NCBI RefSeq assembly: GCF_030811095.1
Contig: NZ_JAUSQL010000001.1
Location: 1,922,001 to 1,986,000 of the forward strand
Source of the DNA: Trueperella abortisuis
Lineage (GTDB): Bacteria; Actinomycetota; Actinomycetes; Actinomycetales; Actinomycetaceae
DNA length: 64,000 nt
Reading direction: 5' to 3'
The position numbers and the translations under genes are program-made. The notes beneath the pieces are model-generated. The model did no database searches. It worked only from the letters and a program-made list of their open reading frames with translations, and was not told where the DNA came from. Position 1 is the stretch's first letter. Every line of letters begins with the position of its first letter. Positions 1-11,051 of the stretch are shown piece after piece.

Positions 1-2973
<2,973 letters not shown>

Positions 2974-2997
2974 TTACCGGGCAACAGCGTCGCTCTA

Positions 2998-3009
2998 GAA
3001 ACCGCTTAC
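2998..3009. promoter_or_regulatory. LacI-family operator upstream of lacZ
   Basis: GAAACCGCTTAC fits the LacI/GalR half-palindrome pattern GNAANCGNTTNC at every fixed position. It lies just upstream of lacZ, downstream of a GATAGT-like -10 on the minus strand, which suits a repressor site. No LacI-family gene is in the window, so the regulator must lie elsewhere, perhaps just left of the window. Confidence 0.6.
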
Positions 3010-3177
3010 TATCACACTATCCGACCTAGTAGGCGATGGCAACAGGTGAAATATGGGCCGATGGCGCACGCCTGCCGCCGGCGTCCGGAGCGTCATATAT
3101 CCGTGCTTTAATGGGCGTCCCGGCCAATTGCGGCGCACGGCCTCACGCGGCTAATGTGTGATCTAGGGCACTGCTTG

Positions 3178-3206
3178 TTGTTGGCCTGGACATGTTCGTT
3201 TACGAT
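3178..3206 (+). promoter_or_regulatory. Candidate promoter for the EamA/sugar ABC operon
   Basis: TTGTTG at 3178-3183 and TACGAT at 3201-3206 are separated by 17 bases and sit about 40 bases before the EamA start. This is the best sigma-70-type match in the 294-base divergent gap 2953-3246. Otherwise that gap holds only the lacZ control region. Confidence 0.4.
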
Positions 3207-3246
3207 GTATAGCAACCGGTTTCTACTGAGCGTGTTAGAGGGACCT

Positions 3247-4155
3247 ATGAATCGTAACGTGCAACAGCATTCAGCGTCGATGCTGCCTACGATTGCGCTG
3301 ATTGGCGTCACCGCCGTGTGGGGCTCAACGTTCTTCATGATCAAGGGTCTGCTCGAGGAGATATCTGCGCTGGACTTCCTCTCGGTACGTTTCGTTCTCG
3401 CGAGTGTGGTCTGCGCAATCGTCATGTTCCCAAAACTGCGGAAAGTCGCGCGGCGAACGTGGCTGCGCGGACTGACGCTTGGCTTGATCTACGGAACGGC
3501 GCAAGTGTTTCAGACCGTCGGCTTGAAATACACGGACGCCTCCGTCTCCGGTTTCATCACGGGAATGTATGTGGTGCTAACGCCGATCGTTCTCCTGCTG
3601 CTTTTCAAGGTGCAGATATCGCCCAAAGTGTGGGGCGCCGTCCTATTGGCCACTATCGGCATTGCGGTGCTGAGCCTGACCGGCTTCGCCATTGGCGTCG
3701 GCGAATTCATCACATTCCTGGGGTCGGCCTTTTATGCTGTTCACATCGCCTTTTTGGGTAAGTGGGCCAAAGACGACGATCCGTTCATGCTGGGCATCAT
3801 TCAAGTCTTTGGAATAGCGCTGCTGTGCACGTTGGGCGCACTCCCCGGCGGCATCGACCTTCCGCAAAGCGGGGGCTCCTGGCTGGCGCTCATCTACATG
3901 GCGCTTGTTGCCGGCCTCGCGGCGCTCGTAACTCAGACCTGGGCGCAGTCCAAGATCTCCGCGACAAGCGCGGCCATCATCATGACGACGGAGCCGGTTT
4001 TCGCCTCGCTGTTTGCGATCTTGTTCGGAGGAGAAAACCTCACACTCCGACTTCTTATCGGAGGCAGCCTGATTCTTTCGGCGATGTTCCTGACCGAACT
4101 CACGCCGAGTAAGAAGCCGGAGCCTGACGGGGCAGACGCTGCCGAAACTGTTTGA
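3247..4155 (+). CDS. EamA/DMT-superfamily permease
   Basis: Integral membrane transporter of the drug/metabolite (10-TMS) superfamily; the exported or imported solute is unknown. The 302 residues contain two EamA repeats. The first opens with a VWGSTFFMIK motif typical of the family, and hydrophobic helices follow regularly to an AMFLTEL end. I chose the ATG at 3247 because AGAGGGA lies 4-9 bases before it; the longer open frame from 3154 adds a non-conserved lead. It ends 35 bases before the sugar-binding lipoprotein gene and may be co-transcribed with that importer, although EamA proteins are not ABC components. Confidence 0.85.
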   Translation: MNRNVQQHSASMLPTIALIGVTAVWGSTFFMIKGLLEEISALDFLSVRFVLASVVCAIVMFPKLRKVARRTWLRGLTLGLIYGTAQVFQTVGLKYTDASVSGFITGMYVVLTPIVLLLLFKVQISPKVWGAVLLATIGIAVLSLTGFAIGVGEFITFLGSAFYAVHIAFLGKWAKDDDPFMLGIIQVFGIALLCTLGALPGGIDLPQSGGSWLALIYMALVAGLAALVTQTWAQSKISATSAAIIMTTEPVFASLFAILFGGENLTLRLLIGGSLILSAMFLTELTPSKKPEPDGADAAETV

Positions 4156-4190
4156 CACTGTCCATCAACGGATTTTCTCAAGGAGGAGAA

Positions 4191-5495
4191 ATGAAAAATA
4201 GGAAACTGAAGCACGCGGCGGCCATTTCGCTGAGCGCGGCACTAGCCGTGGGCATGCTCTCGGCGTGTAGCGGCGACTCGAGCGGAACTGGCGACAAAGG
4301 AAGCGTCACGTGGTCCACGTGGGGAACGCCTGACGAACTGAAGGTGTTCGAGCAATTCAACGCCGAATTCGAGAGCCGGCATCCCGATATCAAGATCAAC
4401 TTCCAGCCCGTGGCATCCTACAGCGATTATCATTCGAAGCTGAACACGCAGCTGACATCGGGAACGGCCCCCGACGTCTTCTATGTAGGAGACGACCAGA
4501 TTGCAAACCTGGTCGTCAACGGCGTATTGGAGCCGATCGACTCCCACGTCGCGAGCGCAGACTCGCCCATCTCGCTCGCTGACTTCTCCGAATCCATTTA
4601 TCAAGTAGCCCAACTTGATGGCCAGACGTATGGCCTGCCCAACGACGTCAACCCCGACGCTTTCTGGTACGACAAGCAGGCACTCGCCGCAGCGGGGATC
4701 ACCGACGATCCGGCCGAGCTGGCCGCTCATGACAAGTGGACCACGGACAAGTTCTTCGAGATGGTTGACGCCCTTCACGGCGCCGACATGACCGGAGCGG
4801 CATTTTGGAACTACTGGTCCACAACGGACTCGTTGATCGTTTCTCAGGGAGGCAAGGTCTACGACGACGCCGGCAAGTACGTCGCGAACACCGACTCAGC
4901 CTCGGTTGCAGCGCTCGATACCTGGGCGAAGAAGTTCGCCGATGGTCAGTTTGCCGTCGCAGACGTCATGCCTGCCGGCCAGGACCCAGATACTCTCTTT
5001 GCTCAGCACAAGCTCGGCTTCCTTGTCCAAGGACGCTACACGGTCGCCTCGATTGAGGGAGCCGGAAACTCGATCGACGATTACGACGTCGTTCGCTGGC
5101 CCACCCCGGACGGTAAGGCCGCCCCGTCGGGCGTCGCCTCGTCGTTCCTTGCGATCAACAAGAATGCGGCGGACAAGGACGCGGCATTCACCTTCTTCTC
5201 GGAGTTCCTCTCCAAGGACGGGCAAACTCTTCGTCTTTCCGATAACGGTAATGCCCTTCCATCGATCGCCGGGATTGACGAGATCGTCACGGCGACGAAT
5301 AAGCCCGGCCATGTGGCCTCGCTGATTGACATGCGCGATGTGGGCTTCTCGAACTTCCAGGTTGAGGCCGCGGTTCCGGGTTTGTCCGAGCAGATCTCGA
5401 ATGATTACATGCTCCCCCTCTACCAGGGAAAGGGCTCTGCGCAGGAGACCTTGGATCACATCGCTGAGCTGGTCACCCAGAAGACGTCGAAGTGA
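4191..5495 (+). CDS. Sugar ABC transporter substrate-binding lipoprotein
   Basis: Extracellular solute-binding protein (family 1, MalE-like) that captures a sugar for the two permeases downstream. The 434-residue protein starts with a lipoprotein signal peptide; the LSAC lipobox puts the lipidated cysteine at C26. A mature region rich in Trp/Tyr (for example WSTWGTPDE and WNYWST) fits carbohydrate stacking. The ATG follows a perfect AGGAGGAG ribosome site. No ATPase gene is in the operon, so a shared MsiK/MalK-type ATPase encoded elsewhere presumably powers it, as is common in actinobacteria (inference). Ligand unknown. Confidence 0.92.
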   Translation: MKNRKLKHAAAISLSAALAVGMLSACSGDSSGTGDKGSVTWSTWGTPDELKVFEQFNAEFESRHPDIKINFQPVASYSDYHSKLNTQLTSGTAPDVFYVGDDQIANLVVNGVLEPIDSHVASADSPISLADFSESIYQVAQLDGQTYGLPNDVNPDAFWYDKQALAAAGITDDPAELAAHDKWTTDKFFEMVDALHGADMTGAAFWNYWSTTDSLIVSQGGKVYDDAGKYVANTDSASVAALDTWAKKFADGQFAVADVMPAGQDPDTLFAQHKLGFLVQGRYTVASIEGAGNSIDDYDVVRWPTPDGKAAPSGVASSFLAINKNAADKDAAFTFFSEFLSKDGQTLRLSDNGNALPSIAGIDEIVTATNKPGHVASLIDMRDVGFSNFQVEAAVPGLSEQISNDYMLPLYQGKGSAQETLDHIAELVTQKTSK

Positions 5496-5501
5496 GCCTA
5501 G

Positions 5502-6455
5502 ATGTCTGTCGCTACCCGGAAGGAAGAACTCAAACCGCGTTCTTCGACATCTAGGGCGTTCGCCGTGAACCCTGACCCGCGATGGCGCAAGCGCGATCGA
5601 GCATGGGCGGCGTTCTTCCTCGCACCGCAGGCATGCGGAATCCTGCTCTTCACGATCCTTCCCTTCGGCTTCGCCTTTATCCTGGCGTTTACCGACTGGA
5701 ACGGGTTCGGACCGTTGAAGTTCATCGGTTTCGATAATTTCAAGAGCCAGATCTCCGATCCGCTCTTCCTCAGAGCGGTGCTTAACACGTTGATCATCGC
5801 TGCCGTGACCGTGCCAATTGGGCTCTTCTTGGCGATTGTCGTAGCGGTGCTGATTAACAAGTTGAAAAACAAGACCGTCTACATGATCTTGTTTTTCGCT
5901 CCCGTTGTCACGTCCTCGGTTGCAGTTGCCCTCATCTGGCAGCAGCTCTTGCGGCAGGACGGAATGATCTCCAGCGCAATCTCGACACTCTTTAACGTGA
6001 CGCCACCGGATTGGTTGGGCAATCCGAAGCTTACGTTGTTCGCAGTGTGTGCTGTCACGATCTGGTCCTCGCTGGGCTTGAACGTGGTGATCTTCCAAGC
6101 CGGACTGCAGAATGTCAGTCCGTCCGTTATCGAAGCTGCTTCGATTGATGGCGCGAGCAGCGTTCGGACATTCCGATCGATCATCCTGCCGATCTTGTCT
6201 CCGACCATATTCTTCCAGTCCGTTATCGCGTTCATCTCCTCTCTCCAGACGTTCGATATCGTCTTCGTGCTCGTGAAGAACGCTGGGCCAGAGAACGCGA
6301 CGAGGACGATCGTGTATCACATATACGATCTTGGAATCCAGAAGGGGCAATTCGGTGTTTCCTCAGCGGCCGCGATCTTCCTGATGCTTCTGGCTGTGGT
6401 CATCACCGTCGTCCAGTTTGGTTTTGAAAAGAAGTGGGTGCACTATGAACGCTAA
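5502..6455 (+). CDS. Sugar ABC transporter permease, MalF type
   Basis: First inner-membrane subunit of the CUT1 sugar importer. It has 317 residues, with an N-terminal cytoplasmic stretch, then a helix around residues 40-65, and the family EAA loop near the C-terminal third (EAASIDGASSVRTF), where the ATPase docks. It begins six bases after the binding protein stop and overlaps the next permease gene by 11 bases, so the three genes form a translationally linked unit. Substrate cannot be read from the sequence. Confidence 0.92.
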   Translation: MSVATRKEELKPRSSTSRAFAVNPDPRWRKRDRAWAAFFLAPQACGILLFTILPFGFAFILAFTDWNGFGPLKFIGFDNFKSQISDPLFLRAVLNTLIIAAVTVPIGLFLAIVVAVLINKLKNKTVYMILFFAPVVTSSVAVALIWQQLLRQDGMISSAISTLFNVTPPDWLGNPKLTLFAVCAVTIWSSLGLNVVIFQAGLQNVSPSVIEAASIDGASSVRTFRSIILPILSPTIFFQSVIAFISSLQTFDIVFVLVKNAGPENATRTIVYHIYDLGIQKGQFGVSSAAAIFLMLLAVVITVVQFGFEKKWVHYER

Positions 6456-7359
6456 AGTCGCAACGCGCAGCGCTTCGCAAGCCCCGGTCGGCGGCGAGCC
6501 GAAGGGTGCATCGATATCTCCGGTGAGACTGTGGCTACGGCGCCATCATCTCCTCACCAACCTCGTCCTGATCATCGGCTCGATCGCCATGTTCGGACCG
6601 TTCGTGTGGATGGTGCTGACCGGGTTTAAGACCCTGCCGCAGATCCTGAAGGACCCACTGTCCATCATCCCGGATCCGGCAACACTGTCGAACTTCACCG
6701 ACGCATGGGCACAAGCGCCATTTGGGCGCGCCTACTTCAATTCCGTCTACATCGCTGTGTTGGTGGTAGTCGGAGCTGTCATTACTAGCGCGATGGCTGG
6801 TTACGCGTTTGCGCGAATCCCGTTCAAGGGTTCGAAGGCCGTATTCTCCATCGTGCTTGTCGCTCAGATGATTCCCAAGCAGGTAACGCTCGTTCCGTTC
6901 TACCTGCTGATGGCTAAACTCGGATGGGTAGACTCCCACCTTGCCATTATTATCCCTGGCATCCTTGTTAATCCGTTTGGAATCTTCTTGGCACGGCAGT
7001 TTGTCCTGTCGATTCCACGGGAGCTGGAGGAAGCGGCGACAGTGGATGGCGCATCGCGTTTCCGGATATTCTGGCAAATCATCTTGCCAATGATCCGGCC
7101 GGGGCTCGGCGCACTGGCTATCATCGTGGCATTGGATACCTGGAACAACTTCCTCATGCCATTGATCTTGCTCAATAGCACGGATCTGTTTACCGTCCCG
7201 CTGCTCTTGGCTCAGTTCCAAGGACAATTCGGCGGAATCAACACCGGCCTGATCATGGCGGCAACCGCTGTATCGACTGTTCCCATGCTGATCGTGTTCA
7301 TCATTGGGCAAAAGCAGATCGTGTCGAGCCTAGCGACAGCGGGCCTTGGGGGACGCTAG
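6445..7359 (+). CDS. Sugar ABC transporter permease, MalG type
   Basis: Second membrane subunit of the CUT1 importer, 304 residues. The EAA loop reads EEAATVDGASRFRIFWQIILP, the docking site for the ATPase. I chose the ATG at 6445, inside the last codons of the preceding permease gene (11-base overlap). The longer frame from 6418 has only extra non-conserved residues. It is followed nine bases later by a glycosidase gene, suggesting the imported oligosaccharide is hydrolysed inside the cell. Confidence 0.92.
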   Translation: MNAKVATRSASQAPVGGEPKGASISPVRLWLRRHHLLTNLVLIIGSIAMFGPFVWMVLTGFKTLPQILKDPLSIIPDPATLSNFTDAWAQAPFGRAYFNSVYIAVLVVVGAVITSAMAGYAFARIPFKGSKAVFSIVLVAQMIPKQVTLVPFYLLMAKLGWVDSHLAIIIPGILVNPFGIFLARQFVLSIPRELEEAATVDGASRFRIFWQIILPMIRPGLGALAIIVALDTWNNFLMPLILLNSTDLFTVPLLLAQFQGQFGGINTGLIMAATAVSTVPMLIVFIIGQKQIVSSLATAGLGGR

Positions 7360-7368
7360 AGGGACAAG

Positions 7369-9153
7369 ATGATGATTTTTGATTTTGTGGATTTTCTAGA
7401 TATTCCCTTCACTGTGCCGGAATCCAATTTCGTCGTGTGCAAAAGGGGGACATCGTTGGAAATCTACTGCGTCGAGTACGAGAGGCCGCTGGCCGACTGC
7501 GTAGTAGCTGAAATTCTCCCGAAGGACACAAGCGCGGACGTGACTGCGCAGGCTGACGGAGGTCATTTTAGTTTCGGCAGTTGCGCAGTGGCCATCTACA
7601 GGAACTCTCTCTGGATTCATTCAGCCGGCGAGTTCGTAGTGAAGAGACGCCCACATCATGTATCTCAAACCCTCTCATTTGATAACACGTCAGATGGCGA
7701 CGTGCTGATCTCCTACTCAGGCTCGCTCGTACCGCCTGATGGGGATCTGCCCACGTCGTGGCATTCGTTTAGAGACACGGCCGACGGCGTCGTCCAGGGT
7801 TGGATGGAGAGGATGCCGCAGGTTTCCGAGCAGAGAAAGCCCATGACGGAGCAATGCTGGTGGGTGCTCGGCACGAACCTGGTGAGATTCGTCGATCGGG
7901 ACGGCGCAACCTGCCGGAGCATCGTCCCGGCAAAGCTTGGGTACGTGGGGCTCTGGCAGTGGGATGCCTACTTCATCGCTATCGGAGTTGCTCACGGTGA
8001 TTTTGATGCCGCTCTTGAACAACTACGAAATGCCGTCAAGTTCCAAGCCGACACCGGCCAGCTTCCCGACGTGCTCTTCCCCGGCGGCGTGCTCGCCAAC
8101 TCGTCAGATTTGCCGGAGGCTGACCGCCTCAAACTTGAAGCCGATGGCTCGCCAACCGTTGGCGGGGGCACCGTTCCTTTAACCAAGCCTCCGCTACTGG
8201 CGTGGACCATCGAGCAGATTCTTGGAAAGCGAAGCGATGTGGCACGCCAAAAGGTGGTCGAGGAGTTCGCCGACGTCGTGGCCGATAATCAAGAATGGTG
8301 GTTTAGCTATTCGGACATCAGAGCCAACGGCCTGCCAGAGTATTTGCACCCGTATTCATCCGGCCTTGACGACTCGCCCGTCTTTGACCACGAGGTTCCC
8401 GTCGCCACGGCGGACTTGGCCGCATACCTTGGCGTCCAAGACGCGATCCTCAGCCAATGGTTCTCGGCTATTCCTAAGCGGTCGGCCGCATTCGCGGCGC
8501 GAAGCCAGCGCACGCACCAGAAGATGCTTGAGTTGTGGGATGAGACTCTCGGCATGTTTCGATACGGGCACGATGCCCGAATCCCTCAACATCGAACCAT
8601 TGTCTCGCTGCTCGGCGTCTTCGACGGGCGCCTTCCCGACTCCGTGGTAAGCAGCGTGTTGAGTGATATCCACGATCCCGGGCGATTCGCGACGAACTAT
8701 CCGCTTCCTACGGTGGCCCTCGACGACGACGGCTATCGGGCGAACATCATGTGGCGAGGCCCGACATGGATCAACACGACCTTCCTTATCGCCGACGGTT
8801 TGGCTCGTCAAGGATATCCGGAGGAGGCTCGAAGCCTCCGCACCGCGATCCTAGACAACATTGAGAAGGCCGGAGGGCCGGTCGAGTACCTTAATTCGAG
8901 CACGGGAATTCGTTGCGAGCACGCAGTTCGGAGCTTTTCGTGGAGCGCCGCGCTGTACGTAGACTGCGCGGTTCGTGAGTTCTCTGAGTCCGTGGAAGCC
9001 TCGCGTGGCGGCGAGCATTATGACAAGGCAAGGCACGTGCTTGTCGAGAAGATCACCACGACCAGCTCGATCGGCTTCGCCCAGGGTCGACTGGTGCCGG
9101 TAGCCCACACACCCGAATCGCGCGTTCAGAATCCCGCGGGGAAGTACGCCTAG
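7369..9153 (+). CDS. GH63/MGH1-like (alpha/alpha)6-barrel glycosidase
   Basis: Probable intracellular glycoside hydrolase acting on the sugar brought in by the ABC importer immediately upstream. The 594-residue protein has an N-terminal beta-rich part (residues 1-150) and a C-terminal helical barrel. Barrel motifs include LWQWDAYF, SSGLDDSP (D334/D335, the region of the catalytic acid in GH63), MWRGPTWIN and EHAVRSFSWSAA, which match the GH63/mannosylglycerate-hydrolase-like superfamily. There is no signal peptide. Two consecutive ATGs occur at 7369 and 7372 after AGAGGGA. Its stop codon interlocks with that of the convergent ugpQ gene in a CTAG. Exact specificity (alpha-glucoside, alpha-mannoside or other) is unknown. 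Confidence 0.75.
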   Translation: MMIFDFVDFLDIPFTVPESNFVVCKRGTSLEIYCVEYERPLADCVVAEILPKDTSADVTAQADGGHFSFGSCAVAIYRNSLWIHSAGEFVVKRRPHHVSQTLSFDNTSDGDVLISYSGSLVPPDGDLPTSWHSFRDTADGVVQGWMERMPQVSEQRKPMTEQCWWVLGTNLVRFVDRDGATCRSIVPAKLGYVGLWQWDAYFIAIGVAHGDFDAALEQLRNAVKFQADTGQLPDVLFPGGVLANSSDLPEADRLKLEADGSPTVGGGTVPLTKPPLLAWTIEQILGKRSDVARQKVVEEFADVVADNQEWWFSYSDIRANGLPEYLHPYSSGLDDSPVFDHEVPVATADLAAYLGVQDAILSQWFSAIPKRSAAFAARSQRTHQKMLELWDETLGMFRYGHDARIPQHRTIVSLLGVFDGRLPDSVVSSVLSDIHDPGRFATNYPLPTVALDDDGYRANIMWRGPTWINTTFLIADGLARQGYPEEARSLRTAILDNIEKAGGPVEYLNSSTGIRCEHAVRSFSWSAALYVDCAVREFSESVEASRGGEHYDKARHVLVEKITTTSSIGFAQGRLVPVAHTPESRVQNPAGKYA

Positions 9154-9917
9154 CCCCGCATCTGGCTGATCACCGATCGGGCCAGCGTCGGTTCGTCGGT
9201 GATCAGACCGTCCACGCCAAGCTCGAGTAGCTGGCGCATGTCGGCGGCGTCGTTAACCGTCCACACATGCACCGCCAGCCCGCGGGCGTGCGCCAACGCG
9301 ACAAACTTCTCGTCCACCACCTGGATGGTCTTGAACAGCTCGGGGACCTGCACACACTCCACGCCCCGTTCCGGTCCCGGAAGCCGGTAGGCCAGCGCGC
9401 GAGGGCCCTTCGCCGCCAGCACGAGTCGCGCGATCGCGGAAGTCCCCATCGAGGAGCGTACCCCCGGTAGTCGCCTGCGCATTCGCGCCAAGCGCAGCTC
9501 CGAGAAGGAAGCCAGGCTTACGCGGTGAGCGGCGTTCTGCCGGCGGATCGTCTCCACCATCGGCAGCGCCGTCGCGTTGTTCTTCGCATCCAAGTTGAAG
9601 ATCATGTCCGGAAACTCCTCGAGCAAGTCGTCGAGGCGCACCAGCGGGTTACCCGAATGGTCGCGCACGTGGCGCAGGTCCCTCCACGACCACGACGAGA
9701 CCGGCCCCGAAGCGTCCGTGAGACGATCCAAGATCGGATCGTGGAGGATGATCACCGTCCCGTCGGCAGTCACGTGGCAGTCACTCTCCACGTAGCGAAA
9801 GCCCCGCTCACGCATCGCATGGAACGCAACGATCGTGTTTTCCGGGGCCTCGTTGCCGCCGCCGCGGTGGGCGAGGACCGTCGGCTCGCTGATTCTCCAC
9901 ATTCGCTGATGAACCAT
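9150..9917 (-). CDS. ugpQ: Glycerophosphodiester phosphodiesterase
   Basis: Cleaves glycerophosphodiesters to glycerol-3-phosphate and an alcohol. It is a 255-residue single-domain GDPD TIM barrel. HRGGGNEAPENT supplies the first catalytic/metal motif (residues 17-28). An ESDCHVTADG segment with a following LHDP gives the metal ligands and second histidine. No signal peptide is seen, so it is cytoplasmic. The ATG lies exactly six bases downstream of TAGGCT, suggesting a leaderless transcript starting in the 18-base gap after the M23 peptidase gene. Its stop overlaps the GH63-like gene by four bases. Confidence 0.9.
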   Translation of the reverse strand: MVHQRMWRISEPTVLAHRGGGNEAPENTIVAFHAMRERGFRYVESDCHVTADGTVIILHDPILDRLTDASGPVSSWSWRDLRHVRDHSGNPLVRLDDLLEEFPDMIFNLDAKNNATALPMVETIRRQNAAHRVSLASFSELRLARMRRRLPGVRSSMGTSAIARLVLAAKGPRALAYRLPGPERGVECVQVPELFKTIQVVDEKFVALAHARGLAVHVWTVNDAADMRQLLELGVDGLITDEPTLARSVISQMRG

Positions 9918-9923
9918 GCCATC

Positions 9924-9929
9924 AGCCTA
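9924..9929 (-). promoter_or_regulatory. -10 box for leaderless ugpQ
   Basis: TAGGCT on the minus strand, followed by exactly six bases and then the ATG of ugpQ. No Shine-Dalgarno sequence is present. The spacing puts the transcription start at or next to the start codon. Confidence 0.55.
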
Positions 9930-9935
9930 CGCCTG

Positions 9936-10871
9936 CTAGCAGATGTCTGACAGATCGACCGCACCGAAGTCCTCGAGGGCCTTCATCGGGTCGATCACGT
10001 TGTCGTCGGTCTCAGTGTGCAACTCGTGGCCCTCGTGGACCTCAAAGTGCAGATGCGGGCCGGTCGACCAGCCCTGGGAGCCGGCGTCGGCGATGTGCTG
10101 GCCAACCTTGACCTTATCGCCCTTCTTGACGTGGACGCCGTCGTCGTACATGTGGACGTACCAGGTGGTGTATTTCTTGCCGTTAATCTCATGGGCGATG
10201 ACGATCACGTTCGATGAGCGCCCCTCGATCCCCTCGCCCGCGTAGATCACTTCGCCGTCGGCCATCGCGTAGATGGGTGTGCCCTTGGCCGCCGCGAAGT
10301 CCTGACCCAGGTGGAAGGAGGAGGTGTAGGAGATCGGGTCGATGCGCCAGCCGAAGGGCGAGGTGAGCCGGTAGGTGCCCTTCGCCATCGGCATGACCAC
10401 CAGGTTGTTCTCCCCCTCGAAGGCCGCGGACAGTGAATTCGCGCCCCCGCGTAGCCCGCACTGGATGACCGCCCCATCATAGGAGCGCTCGAATCCGCGG
10501 TACCGTGCCGAGTCCGCGGCGCCGTTCGTCTTCTTCAGCGTGTCCGGGACCGTGGGCTGGGGGGTAGCAACCGTGGAGGTGGCCAGCGTGTCCGCGCCCT
10601 GAACGGCGGACGCACTGTAGAGGCCTCCAAAGGCGACGCCGGCGGCGGCCGAGACGGCGACGACGGCGCTCAGTATGCCCGCGAAGGCAGGCCTCTTCGC
10701 CTCGCGGATAACTCGGTCAAATAGGGAGGAAGCCGGCCCGGAATGAGATGCGCTCTCGGTGACGACCTGGGAGACTTCGATCACCTCGGTGGCCTGGGTG
10801 TCTCGAAGCTGAGCCTCCCTGGCGAGGCGGAGATCGCGGCGCGACGGTCGCACTGTTTCACGCTCAGCCAA
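9936..10871 (-). CDS. M23 (LytM) family membrane-anchored peptidase
   Basis: Likely peptidoglycan endopeptidase or regulator of cell-wall hydrolysis. The 311 residues begin with about 60 charged cytoplasmic residues, then one membrane helix (about residues 63-88), a Pro/Thr linker, and a C-terminal LytM domain. Zinc ligands are H187 and D191 (SFHLGQDF) and H275 in HLHFEVH, so the site looks catalytically competent. The start is a TTG with AGGAGGGG in front. A promoter with two tandem 10-base repeats precedes it, suggesting control by an OmpR-type regulator. Confidence 0.88.
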   Translation of the reverse strand: MAERETVRPSRRDLRLAREAQLRDTQATEVIEVSQVVTESASHSGPASSLFDRVIREAKRPAFAGILSAVVAVSAAAGVAFGGLYSASAVQGADTLATSTVATPQPTVPDTLKKTNGAADSARYRGFERSYDGAVIQCGLRGGANSLSAAFEGENNLVVMPMAKGTYRLTSPFGWRIDPISYTSSFHLGQDFAAAKGTPIYAMADGEVIYAGEGIEGRSSNVIVIAHEINGKKYTTWYVHMYDDGVHVKKGDKVKVGQHIADAGSQGWSTGPHLHFEVHEGHELHTETDDNVIDPMKALEDFGAVDLSDIC

Positions 10872-10907
10872 TCCCGCCCCTCCTTTTTACCTGCGGTGGA
10901 TAACCGG

Positions 10908-10951
10908 GATAGACTCCCGAACACCCCCAATGATAACGGTTTGATAACGGT
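10908..10951 (-). promoter_or_regulatory. M23 gene promoter with tandem operator repeats
   Basis: On the minus strand TTATCA (10936-10931) and TCTATC (10913-10908) are spaced by 17 bases. Two perfect direct repeats, TGATAACGGT at 10931-10940 and 10942-10951 on the plus strand, are 11 bases apart centre to centre. The nearer repeat overlaps the -35 box. Helical-turn spacing is typical of OmpR-family response regulators; MtrA is a plausible candidate because it controls wall peptidases in relatives. The remainder of the gap 10872-11051 shows nothing else. Confidence 0.5.
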
Positions 10952-11051
10952 GGCGCGAGCGGTATCCACCACCTTGGGACCGAGCGCCCTATGATGTCAG
11001 CCACTTCCCGGCTCTCGCCAGCCGCGAGGGTCACAGAACGATCTCGGACAG

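Noticed and set aside
4896..6350. Open frame of 484 codons opposite the sugar-binding protein and permease
   Set aside because: The plus strand encodes two clear ABC components with ribosome sites; the antisense product has no family features.
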